Below, piece by piece: positions 16,750 to 24,946 of a DNA stretch of 64,000 bases (position 1 is the first letter of the stretch; each line of letters starts with the position of its first letter). The translations under genes were made by a program, and so were the position numbers. A model generated the notes under the pieces. It was not told the DNA's origin, did not search any database, and saw only the letters and a list, made by a program, of their open reading frames with translations. This DNA is from Haloterrigena salifodinae (GTDB lineage: Archaea > Halobacteriota > Halobacteria > Halobacteriales > Natrialbaceae): the NCBI RefSeq assembly GCF_003977755.1, contig NZ_RQWN01000001.1, positions 1,455,855 to 1,519,854 of the forward strand. The letters are read 5' to 3'.

Positions 16750-17541
16750 ATGAAAATCCTCGTTACGGTCAAAGAAGTCGCGACCGTCGAAGACGAGTTC
16801 GAAATCGAGGGTACTGGGATCGCCGACCAGTATCTGGGCGCCGACCTCAACGAGTGGGACGACTACGCCATCGAGGAGGCCGTCCAGCTCCAGGAGGCGG
16901 GCGTCGCCGACGAAGTCGTGACGGTCACGATCGGTCCGGAGGAGTGCGAACAGACCATCCGGCAGGCGCTGGCGAAAGGTGCCGATCGCGCCGTCCGCAT
17001 CTGGGACGACTCGCTCGAGGACGTCGATCTGCTGGACGTCGGCGCCAAGACGGAGATCCTGAGCGCCGTCGTCGAGGAGGAAGATCCCGACCTCGTCCTG
17101 ACGGGCGTCCAAGCCGGCGACGATAGCTTCGGCGCGACGGGCGTCTCCGTCGCCGAAAACCTCGGCTACCAGTGGGGCGCCGTCGTCAACCACTTAGAGC
17201 ACGGCTTCGACGACGACGCGGCCTCCGTTCGACGCGAACTCGAGGGCGGGGTCGAGGAGCTGACCGAGATCGAGCTCCCCGCGGTCCTAACGATTCAGAC
17301 GGGGATCAACGAGCCCCGCTACGCCAGCCTGCGCGGGATCCGGCAGGCCCAGCGCAAGGAACTCGACGTCAAGGCGCTGGCCGATCTCGGCATCGACGAG
17401 AGCGCCGTCGACTCCCAACTCGAGCTGACGGACATGTACGAGCCTGAAAGCGAGAGCGACGTGACGACCTGGGAGGGAAGTCCCGAGGAGGCGGCCGGCG
17501 AGCTCGCTGAACTGCTTCGCGACAAGGGGGTGGCACAATGA
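16750..17541 (+). CDS. etfB: Electron transfer flavoprotein subunit beta
   Basis: 263-residue subunit of the FAD-containing ETF heterodimer, which passes electrons from acyl-CoA and related dehydrogenases to the membrane quinone pool. It begins MKILVTVKEVATVEDEFE and contains the nucleotide-fold features GADRAVRIWD, DLVLTGVQAGDDSFGATG and the beta-subunit signature LPAVLTIQTGINEPRYASL. The second of two adjacent ATGs (16750) is taken as start. The stop overlaps the etfA start by four bases (ATGA), indicating translational coupling. No dehydrogenase or ETF:quinone oxidoreductase gene is adjacent. Confidence 0.95.
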   Translation: MKILVTVKEVATVEDEFEIEGTGIADQYLGADLNEWDDYAIEEAVQLQEAGVADEVVTVTIGPEECEQTIRQALAKGADRAVRIWDDSLEDVDLLDVGAKTEILSAVVEEEDPDLVLTGVQAGDDSFGATGVSVAENLGYQWGAVVNHLEHGFDDDAASVRRELEGGVEELTEIELPAVLTIQTGINEPRYASLRGIRQAQRKELDVKALADLGIDESAVDSQLELTDMYEPESESDVTTWEGSPEEAAGELAELLRDKGVAQ

Positions 17542-18491
17542 CGGACATCCTCGCAGTTACGGACCACCGTCGCGGTGAACTGCGCGACGTCAGCTACGAG
17601 ATCATTACCGCGGGTCGCCAACTGGCTAACGAGACCGGCGGCGACCTGCATCTGGCGGTCATCAGCGGCACCGTCGACGAGTTCGCGGAGAAGCTCAACC
17701 GCGAGGGCGTCGACGCCATCCACACCGTCGACTACGGCGAGGAGTTCAACCACGACGTCTACGCGCAGGCGATCACCCAGCTCTACGACGAGCTCGCCCC
17801 GCAGTACGTCCTCGCGCCCAACAGCGTCAACGGCCTCGACTACGCCCCCGCCGTCGCCACCCAACTCGACCTGCCGATCGTCACCGACACGATCGCCCTC
17901 GAGACCGACGGCGAGACGCTGATCGCTACCCGCGAAATGTACGGCGGCAAGGTCGAGACCACCAACGAACTCGAGGGGGGCGCGGTGGCGACGATCCGCA
18001 GCGCCGAGTGGCCCCAGGCCGAAGGCACCGGCGACGCCGCGATCGAGGCCTTCGACGCCGACATCGACGAGGACGCCATCGGCTCGACGGTCAACGGCTT
18101 CGAGGAGGTCGGCGGCGGCGACGTCGACATCACCGAAGCGGACGTCCTCGTGAGCGTCGGCCGCGGGATCGAAGAGGAGGACAACCTCCCGCTCATCGAG
18201 GAGCTCGCGGACGCCCTCGGCGCGACGGTCTCGTCCTCGCGGCCGATCGTCGACAACGGCTGGCTGCCCAAGAACCGACAGGTCGGCCAGTCCGGGAAGG
18301 TCGTCACGCCCGACGTCTACATCGCGATCGGGATCTCCGGGGCCGTCCAGCACGTCGCCGGGATGAAGGGCTCGGATACGATCGTCGCGATCAACACCGA
18401 CCCCAACGCCCCGATCATGGACATCGCCGACTACGCGATCGTCGACGACCTCTTCGACGTCGTTCCCGCGCTCACTGAAGCGTTCCAGTAA
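17538..18491 (+). CDS. etfA: Electron transfer flavoprotein subunit alpha
   Basis: 317-residue partner of EtfB. The C-terminal FAD-binding domain is clear: VSVGRGIEEEDNLPLIEELA, then SRPIVDNGWLPKNRQVGQSG, then YIAIGISGAVQHVAGMKGS and IVAINTDPNAPI, all conserved positions that hold FAD. The N-terminal domain (residues ~1-180) has the expected alpha/beta fold and QYVLAPNSVNGLDYAPAVA. It lacks N-terminal ferredoxin motifs, so it is a plain EtfA, not a bifurcating variant that can be recognised by sequence. Start overlaps the etfB stop. Confidence 0.95.
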   Translation: MTDILAVTDHRRGELRDVSYEIITAGRQLANETGGDLHLAVISGTVDEFAEKLNREGVDAIHTVDYGEEFNHDVYAQAITQLYDELAPQYVLAPNSVNGLDYAPAVATQLDLPIVTDTIALETDGETLIATREMYGGKVETTNELEGGAVATIRSAEWPQAEGTGDAAIEAFDADIDEDAIGSTVNGFEEVGGGDVDITEADVLVSVGRGIEEEDNLPLIEELADALGATVSSSRPIVDNGWLPKNRQVGQSGKVVTPDVYIAIGISGAVQHVAGMKGSDTIVAINTDPNAPIMDIADYAIVDDLFDVVPALTEAFQ

Positions 18492-18952
18492 GCGGGAGTC
18501 GCGCAACTCGAGGGTGCGGCTTTTCTCGGGACGTTGGAGGCGACCGTTCGAGCGGAGATCCGTTTTCGCCGGTTCCGAACGACTAATTCATTCGAATTCA
18601 ATTCGCTTCGGTTTCTCACGGCAAGCGTGGTTACTCGCGGTTCAGCGACCCGTATTTCGTATCGACGGGATGGTACGTTCCCTCATCGAACGAGCAGATT
18701 CGTGTTCCAGATAAATTATGTTTGGTCCACAATAGCACCCTGATACAACCACGACGTGTGAATTTTATAGCGATAGCGTCTCGATCTCGAGAACTGATCC
18801 CCACAAATACCGGTTGTTAGTCCCTCACAGATACGACCCCGTATGACAGCATAGTAACTATTCTTCTTTATATCTAATCGAATTACTATTTATTCTAATA
18901 AGTATCGAAATCCAGACAGTATTGTTATATGTGATGAGTGAAATACGCAGGT
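18492..18952. other. AT-rich interval between etfA and the chemosensory pair
   Basis: About 460 bases with no convincing gene. G+C falls noticeably after about 18700. The right end carries TA-rich promoter-like sequence; the closest candidate TATA box to the next gene is GTTATATG near 18923-18930. Confidence 0.5.
18923..18930 (+). promoter_or_regulatory. TATA-like element of the substrate-binding lipoprotein gene
   Basis: GTTATATG lies 23-30 bases upstream of the ATG at 18953. A second TA-rich stretch near 18867 could be an alternative promoter. Confidence 0.45.
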
Positions 18953-20221
18953 ATGTCCGTTCACTTGAATCGTCGAAAACTACTGTCCGGTCTCTGTGGA
19001 GCCGGTCTCGGCGGCCTCGCCGGCTGTCTCAGTTCGGTTCCCGGACTCGACTCGAACGACATCGAGGACGGGAGCGACGTCGGCGGGACCGACCGAACCC
19101 TCAGACTCGGAATCATGCAACCGTTGAGCGGCAATCTCGAGACCGTCGGGAAGCCGATGCGAAACGCCGCGGAGCTCCCGATTCGGCAAGTCGAAGGCGA
19201 GATTTCGCTCGACATCGAGTACGAAGTCGTCGATACCGAAACCTCGCCGTCCACGGGCGTCCAGGGCGCGTACGACCTGGCCAAGCAGAACTATCCGATG
19301 GTTAACGGGCCGGCAGCCTCGGACGTGACGCTGCAGGCGACCCAGCAGGTCCTCATTCCGTACCGGACCGTCTGCTGTTCGCCGGGCGCGACCACGCCGA
19401 CGATCACCTCGCTCAACGACGCCGGGCTGGTCTTCCGGACCGCGGTCTCCGACTCGCTGCAGGCGGTCGTGCTCGCCGACCGGGCGGCGAACGACCTCGG
19501 CCACGACAGCGCTGCGACCCTCTACGCGAACAACGACTACGGCTGGCAGTTGAGCCAGGCGTTCTCTCGCTCGTTCCGGAGCGATCACGGCGGGACGGTT
19601 TCGGCGCAGGTTCCGCTAACGGAAGGGCAGGACACCTACGAAGGAGCGATCGAACGAGCTAGAACGGACGATCCCGAACTGCTCGTCGTGATCGGGTATC
19701 CGGAGACCGGCGGACAGGTGTTCGCCGACCTGGGTGCCGACGCCGAGGAAGACATCCTCGTCACCGACGGCCTGCAGGACAGCGATCTCCACGACCAAGT
19801 CGACTACTCGCTCGACGGCATCCGCGGCACCGCGCCGTTGGTCGACGGACCGGGGACCGAGACGTTCACGGAACTGTTCGCGGACACCTACGACGCCGAA
19901 CCGGGCGTCTTCACGCCTCACTCCTACGACGCGAGCGCCGTCCTGTTGCTCGCGAACGCCTACGCCGGGCAAAACGACGGGACCGCCATCAGAAACGCCA
20001 TGCAGGCAGTCACGACCGGCGAGGGCGAAGAGATCACGCCGGAGTCCCTCGCCGACGGGATCGAACTCGCGGCCCAAGGTGACTCCGTCACCTACCAGGG
20101 CGCCTCGAGTTCGGTGTCCTTCGACGAGAACGGAGACATGACCGACGCCCTCTTCCAGTACTGGGAGTTCGACGAAAGCGCGGATGGCGGCATCGCCGAA
20201 CTGGACAGGGTGAGTTCGTAA
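18953..20221 (+). CDS. Branched-chain amino-acid-type binding lipoprotein (BasB-like)
   Basis: 422-residue extracytoplasmic binding lipoprotein. The leader has LNRRKLL followed by a hydrophobic stretch and GLAGC, a Tat-type signal with lipobox. The mature part has the LivK/periplasmic-binding-type-I fold: LRLGIMQPLSGNLETVG, then VNGPAASDVT, then ATLYANNDYGWQLSQAF and FTPHSYDASAVLLLANAY. Such proteins usually serve ABC importers, but here no permease or ATPase follows; the next gene is a methyl-accepting transducer sharing one base (TAATG). In Halobacterium the BasB-BasT pair has this layout and mediates chemotaxis to branched-chain amino acids. The same role is inferred here; the ligand is not certain. 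The ATG at 18953 is used because the twin-arginine motif follows it. Confidence 0.85.
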   Translation: MSVHLNRRKLLSGLCGAGLGGLAGCLSSVPGLDSNDIEDGSDVGGTDRTLRLGIMQPLSGNLETVGKPMRNAAELPIRQVEGEISLDIEYEVVDTETSPSTGVQGAYDLAKQNYPMVNGPAASDVTLQATQQVLIPYRTVCCSPGATTPTITSLNDAGLVFRTAVSDSLQAVVLADRAANDLGHDSAATLYANNDYGWQLSQAFSRSFRSDHGGTVSAQVPLTEGQDTYEGAIERARTDDPELLVVIGYPETGGQVFADLGADAEEDILVTDGLQDSDLHDQVDYSLDGIRGTAPLVDGPGTETFTELFADTYDAEPGVFTPHSYDASAVLLLANAYAGQNDGTAIRNAMQAVTTGEGEEITPESLADGIELAAQGDSVTYQGASSSVSFDENGDMTDALFQYWEFDESADGGIAELDRVSS

Positions 20222-22740
20222 TGGCGTCGCTTTCCTCTCTGGTGCCGTCGTTCATCAGGCGGCGGTACCTCGTGAAGTTCGTGGTGTCGATTCTGGCGGT
20301 CGTGCTCGTCATCGGGGCCGTCGGCGCGGTCAGCTACGCCGATATCGACAACACGGTTCGGTCGGACTCGAACGAGCAACTCGAATCGACCGCCGAGATG
20401 CAGTCCGATACGATCAGCAACTGGGTCGAGACGATGCGGGTTCAGACGCGGACCGCCTCCGATTCGCAGATCCTCCAGGATGGCGATCCGCAGGAAGTCC
20501 AGGGCCAGCTCGTCGAAGAGCAAGCTCGAATGGACGTCGACGTACGAGCGATTCACTACGTCGACACCGAGAACAACGAGATCGTAACGAGTACGAACGC
20601 CGACTACCGCGGCGAGTCGTTCGCAAACCTTTCGGAACCGTGGGCTGCCGACGGCTTCGAGGAGAACCTCGGGGTCGAGGAGTCCGTCTGGCACTCCCAG
20701 GAAGCGTACCAATCGCCGACCCTCGACGACCAAGTGATGGCCTTCGCCAGCCCGGTGACGGAACGCGAAGATCGAGCCGTCGTCATCATCGGCACGCTCG
20801 AGTATCAGGTCGAGCAACTCCACCAAGAGAACACGTCGGCGTCGACGGCCATTCTCGATAGCGACGGATCGGCGGTCTTTCAGGCCGATTCCGCGTCGAT
20901 CGACGACGAAGCGGTCGACGACGAGGCGATGGCTGCCGCTCTGGGCGGCCGACTAACGCGCATTCAGGACGACGACGTGGTACGGGCGTACGTTCCCGTC
21001 GGGAACACGCAATGGGTCGCCGTCACGACTATTCCGAACGAGCAGGCGTACGGCGTCGTCTCCGACGTCGAAACGAACGTCCTCGCGATGGTGTTGACGA
21101 GCCTGGTCGCGCTCGGCGTCGTCGGCGTCGTTCTCGGCCGGCAGACCGTCGGCCCGCTAGCCAGATTGCGCGATCGGACGACCGAGATGGAACAGGGCAA
21201 CCTCAACGTCGATCTCGAGACGGACCGCGTCGACGAGATCGGACGGCTGTACGACGGCTTCGACAGCATGCGAAACTCGCTGCGCGACCAGATCGAAGCC
21301 GCCGAGACCGCACGCGAGGAGGCCGAAGCGGCTCGGGCCGAGACCGAGTCCATAAACCGCCATCTCGAGGCGAAAGCCGAGGAGTTCAGCGCCGTGATGG
21401 ACGACTGTGCAGACGGCGACCTGACCCGCCGGCTCGATCCCGAAAGCGAGAGCCAGGCGATGACCGACATCGCCGAGGCGTTCAACGAGATGATCGCGGA
21501 CCTCGAGGAGACGACCGCCGACGTCAAAGCCTTCGCCAACGAGGTGGCGGCGGCCAGCGAACAGGTGACCGCATCCAGCGAAGAGGTCCGTTCGGCCTCC
21601 CAGCAGGTCTCCGAGTCGGTACAGGAGATCTCCGACGGCGCCGACCGACAGAACGAGAACCTCCACTCGGTCAACCAGGAGATGAGCGGCCTCTCCACGA
21701 CGACCGAAGAGATCGCCGCCTCCTCGAACAACGTCGCTGACTTCGCCGAGCAGACGGCCGAAACCGGCCGCCTCGGCCGCGAGGCGGCCCAGGAGGCGAT
21801 CGACGGGATGCATGAGATCGAAGCGGAGTCGACCGAGGCCGTCGAGGCCATCCGAGAACTCGAAGCGGAGATGGCGCAGGTCGACGAACTGGTTGAGTTC
21901 ATCACCGAGGTCGCCCGCGAGACGAACATGCTCGCGTTGAACGCGAACATCGAGGCCTCACGAGGCGGCGACGGCGAGGGCTCCGGTTTCGGCGCCGTCG
22001 CGACGCAGGTCAAAGAGCTCGCTGCGGACACGAAATCGACCGCCGAGGACATCGAGCAGCGACTCGAGCGGATCGACGAACAGACGACCGAGACCGCGAC
22101 GGAGGTCCAACAGACCGCCGACCGGATCGCCGAACACGTCGACTCCGTCGAGAACGCCGCCGAAGCGCTCGACGAAATCGCCGACTACGCCGACCGGACC
22201 AACGAGGGCGTCCAGGAGATTTCCGCGGCGACTGAAGAGCAGGCGGCCTCGACCCAAGAGGTCGTCGCCATGGTCTCGTCGGCGACCGAGATCTCCGAAA
22301 CGACGGCCGCCGAGGCCCAGCGCGTCGCCGCGGCCGCGGAGGAGCAGACCTCCGCCCTCTCGGAAGTCACCGAGAGCGCGAGTTCGCTCACCGATCAGGC
22401 GGCGTACCTGAGCGAGACGCTCGATCACTTCGAGACCGACGAGGTGGCGGACGTCTCCGTCGACGACTACGACACCGACGACGAGACGCTCTCGTTCGAC
22501 AAGGTAGATGTCGACGGCGACGACGATGGTGTCGGCGGTGTCGAGACCGACACGAGCGAGGGTCCCGACGGAAGTTCCGGCGGGTTCGAGCCCGAAGCGA
22601 ACGGCGGGATCACGGACGCGAGCGGTACCGATGGAGACGCCGAACCGACGCCGGACACCGACGCCGATGACGATGAGGGCGATACCGTCCCGTCGGACGG
22701 CGAGAACGGGTTCACGTTCAGCCAGTTCGACGACGAGTGA
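20221..22740 (+). CDS. Methyl-accepting chemotaxis transducer (BasT-like)
   Basis: 839-residue membrane transducer. A first membrane segment (~18-40) and a second (~282-305) enclose a dCache-type sensor domain (motifs IHYVDTENNEIVTSTNADY and QVMAFASPVTERED). A HAMP domain follows (~305-360, QTVGPLARLRDRTTEMEQG), a second HAMP-like linker (DDCADGDLTRRLDPESESQA), then a long coiled coil with the conserved hairpin tip ETNMLALNANIEASRG near residue 565, which docks CheA and CheW. Residues ~755-839 are an acidic disordered tail. Its start overlaps the binding lipoprotein stop, so the two are cotranslated. It should signal the ligand-loaded state of that lipoprotein to the flagellar motor. Confidence 0.9.
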   Translation: MASLSSLVPSFIRRRYLVKFVVSILAVVLVIGAVGAVSYADIDNTVRSDSNEQLESTAEMQSDTISNWVETMRVQTRTASDSQILQDGDPQEVQGQLVEEQARMDVDVRAIHYVDTENNEIVTSTNADYRGESFANLSEPWAADGFEENLGVEESVWHSQEAYQSPTLDDQVMAFASPVTEREDRAVVIIGTLEYQVEQLHQENTSASTAILDSDGSAVFQADSASIDDEAVDDEAMAAALGGRLTRIQDDDVVRAYVPVGNTQWVAVTTIPNEQAYGVVSDVETNVLAMVLTSLVALGVVGVVLGRQTVGPLARLRDRTTEMEQGNLNVDLETDRVDEIGRLYDGFDSMRNSLRDQIEAAETAREEAEAARAETESINRHLEAKAEEFSAVMDDCADGDLTRRLDPESESQAMTDIAEAFNEMIADLEETTADVKAFANEVAAASEQVTASSEEVRSASQQVSESVQEISDGADRQNENLHSVNQEMSGLSTTTEEIAASSNNVADFAEQTAETGRLGREAAQEAIDGMHEIEAESTEAVEAIRELEAEMAQVDELVEFITEVARETNMLALNANIEASRGGDGEGSGFGAVATQVKELAADTKSTAEDIEQRLERIDEQTTETATEVQQTADRIAEHVDSVENAAEALDEIADYADRTNEGVQEISAATEEQAASTQEVVAMVSSATEISETTAAEAQRVAAAAEEQTSALSEVTESASSLTDQAAYLSETLDHFETDEVADVSVDDYDTDDETLSFDKVDVDGDDDGVGGVETDTSEGPDGSSGGFEPEANGGITDASGTDGDAEPTPDTDADDDEGDTVPSDGENGFTFSQFDDE

Positions 22741-22851
22741 GGCCGCTCCAGGACTGACGTCGCGCATTTTCTCCCGTTTTCCGTGTAAACGGTCCAACTA
22801 CTACACCGCTGAACCGTCACGTACTTTTCACCCCCGTCCTAAGCGCGTGTG

Positions 22852-23694
22852 ATGGAATTGCTGGAGCGCCGTCGGGCGCTGATCGAGGATCGGCTCGTCG
22901 AGGTAGTCGACGGCCTCGAGCCGGACGCGCTCAGAGCGGAAGTCGAACACACGGCCCTCGCCGGAGGCAAGCGCGTCCGGCCGATGGTGACGGTGCTGGC
23001 CTGCGAGACGGTGGGCGGAACGGCTGAGGACGCCGTTGACTTTGGCGTCGGAATCGAACTCGTCCACGCGGCGTCGCTGGTCGTCGACGACATCATCGAT
23101 CGATCGGAGCTGCGCCGGGGCACGACCAGCGCCTGGGCCGAATTCGGCTACGGTCCGGCGATCGTCTCGAGCGACGGCTTGCTCGGCGAAGCGTTCGCCC
23201 TCTTTTCGTCGGATCCCGACGCCACGCGCGTCGTCGCCGAGGCCATGGTCGAACTCGGCATCGGCGAGGCGACGGAGCTGTCGGCCGAACCCGAAACCGA
23301 GGCCGAGTACATGACCCTCGCGCGCCGGAAGACCGGCGCGCTGTTTCGCGCCGCCGCGGAGCTCGGGGCGATCGCCGCCGGTTCGGACGCGGTCACCGTC
23401 GAGGCGCTCGGCGAGTACGCCGAACGGGTCGGGGTCGCCTTCCAGATCCGCGACGACGTCCTCGACGCGGTCGCCGATCCCGACGAACTCGGCAAACCGA
23501 CCGGCCACGACGCCGCTCTGGAGCGCCCCTCGGTCGTACAGGTGACCGACCTCACGCCCGACGAGGCCAACGCCCGCGCTCGAGCCGAGTCGGATCGCGC
23601 GATCGAGGCCCTCGATCGGGTCGAGGTCGCCGACCCGACGGCCCGGAACTACCTCGTCGAACTGGCGGAGTTCGTCGTCGAACGCGAACAGTGA
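22852..23694 (+). CDS. Isoprenyl diphosphate synthase (polyprenyl synthetase family)
   Basis: 280-residue trans-prenyltransferase that extends allylic diphosphates with IPP, for membrane lipids, quinone tails or carotenoids. Both aspartate-rich motifs are intact: VVDDIIDRSELRRG (first, near residue 80) and FQIRDDVLDAVAD (second, near residue 200), and the basic IPP-binding motif GGKRVRP is near the N-terminus. At 280 residues it is shorter than typical GGPP synthases of about 320-350, with reduced loops. Chain length cannot be deduced safely. A GTG three bases upstream of the ATG is an alternative start. It converges with the DUF373 gene. Confidence 0.88.
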   Translation: MELLERRRALIEDRLVEVVDGLEPDALRAEVEHTALAGGKRVRPMVTVLACETVGGTAEDAVDFGVGIELVHAASLVVDDIIDRSELRRGTTSAWAEFGYGPAIVSSDGLLGEAFALFSSDPDATRVVAEAMVELGIGEATELSAEPETEAEYMTLARRKTGALFRAAAELGAIAAGSDAVTVEALGEYAERVGVAFQIRDDVLDAVADPDELGKPTGHDAALERPSVVQVTDLTPDEANARARAESDRAIEALDRVEVADPTARNYLVELAEFVVEREQ

Positions 23695-23695
23695 G

Positions 23696-24820
23696 TTAGG
23701 CGCGGTCGGTCTGTCGCGTCCCGTCGTCGGCCTCTCGGTCGGTACCGTCTGAATACTTGGACTCGATGACGGCGAAGGCGAGGGTGCTCGCGATCCCCAG
23801 CAGCGTGCCGACGGTCAGCGCCGTCGCGAGGAAGCTGATCCCGACCTCGTCGAGGAAGAACGCGCTCACCGCGTAGAGGACGACGGCGATCGAGAGCACG
23901 TAGAACGGCGCGTTGAGGTAGCGCCACTCGAGGGTGCCGGCGATGTACTCGTCGGTGATCTGGCCGAGGCTGGTGGTCACCCCCGCGGCGGCGATCCACT
24001 GGATCGACCCATAGACGAGCGCGGCGAGCATCACGGGCACGCCGACTTTGCTGGGCGATGCTTCTCGGACAGCCTCGAGTTCGTTCCGGCCGCTGACGCC
24101 GCCGAGGGCGAACAGGGCGGCGGCGACGACGTAGGCGAGCAGGGTCGTCCGGCCGGCGTACAGCGACCGGCGGGCGCGCTCGACGGCGGCGTCGAGGCGG
24201 TCGCCCAGCCCGAGTCCTCTGGAGATGAGGTACAGTCCCAGCAGCGCCGAGGTCGTTCCCAGCACGAACCCGGGCATGTCGAGGACGGTCCCGACCAGGG
24301 CGAGCGGGTAGATCAACAGGAGGATACCCAGCGGGATCAACACCGTCCCTCGCGTCTCTGGATCGTTCAGCACCTGCTTGATCGTGTAGTACATCGACTC
24401 CAGGTTCTGGGCCTGCCGAACGACGACGCGGCGGACGCCGTCGATCGGGACCCGCGATCGGATGATCGGAATGACGGATTCGTCTTGGGCGCCGTCGGTG
24501 ACCACGAGCGCGGTGACGTCCTCCGCAGTCGAGAGACTCGCGAGGACGGTGTCGACCTCGTCGCCGACCTCGCGGTTCGCCTTCACGTCGCCCTCGTCGT
24601 TACCGGTGACGACGGCGACCTCAACGCTCTCGTCGCGATCGGCGAGGTCGTCGTAGACGTGCAACCCCTGGAAGATCACGTTGACGTCGGAGTCCTCCGG
24701 GTCTTCGGTCGCCAGCGCAACGGCTGCTTCCTCGACGGGGTCGCGGCCGATCACCGGCGTCGAAAAGCCGGTCTTGCGACCCAGATCGTCGTCGAGGTCG
24801 ACACAGAGGACAAGCAGCAT
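23696..24820 (-). CDS. DUF373 family membrane protein
   Basis: 374-residue protein of the archaeal DUF373 family, role unknown. Residues ~1-140 form a soluble alpha/beta domain (MLLVLCVDLDDDLGRKTG, then VIFQGLHVYDDLA, VEVAVVTGNDEGDVKANRE, ALVVTDGAQDESVIPIIRSR). Residues ~160-355 carry about six to seven membrane segments, including LIPLGILLLIYPLALVG and GFVLGTTSALLGLYLISRG. Family length and order agree. The stop lies one base from the stop of the convergent prenyltransferase gene. Confidence 0.9.
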   Translation of the reverse strand: MLLVLCVDLDDDLGRKTGFSTPVIGRDPVEEAAVALATEDPEDSDVNVIFQGLHVYDDLADRDESVEVAVVTGNDEGDVKANREVGDEVDTVLASLSTAEDVTALVVTDGAQDESVIPIIRSRVPIDGVRRVVVRQAQNLESMYYTIKQVLNDPETRGTVLIPLGILLLIYPLALVGTVLDMPGFVLGTTSALLGLYLISRGLGLGDRLDAAVERARRSLYAGRTTLLAYVVAAALFALGGVSGRNELEAVREASPSKVGVPVMLAALVYGSIQWIAAAGVTTSLGQITDEYIAGTLEWRYLNAPFYVLSIAVVLYAVSAFFLDEVGISFLATALTVGTLLGIASTLAFAVIESKYSDGTDREADDGTRQTDRA

Positions 24821-24946
24821 CTATCGACCGTTCGACCGGGAGGTATTTCCATCTTCTGGGGACGACAGAATTCCCCGGACGTCCGCGAGACGGGCCGCTC
24901 GCCGATCGTCGGCGGCGAGCGTGGATCGGCCTCTGCGGGCGCGGCG

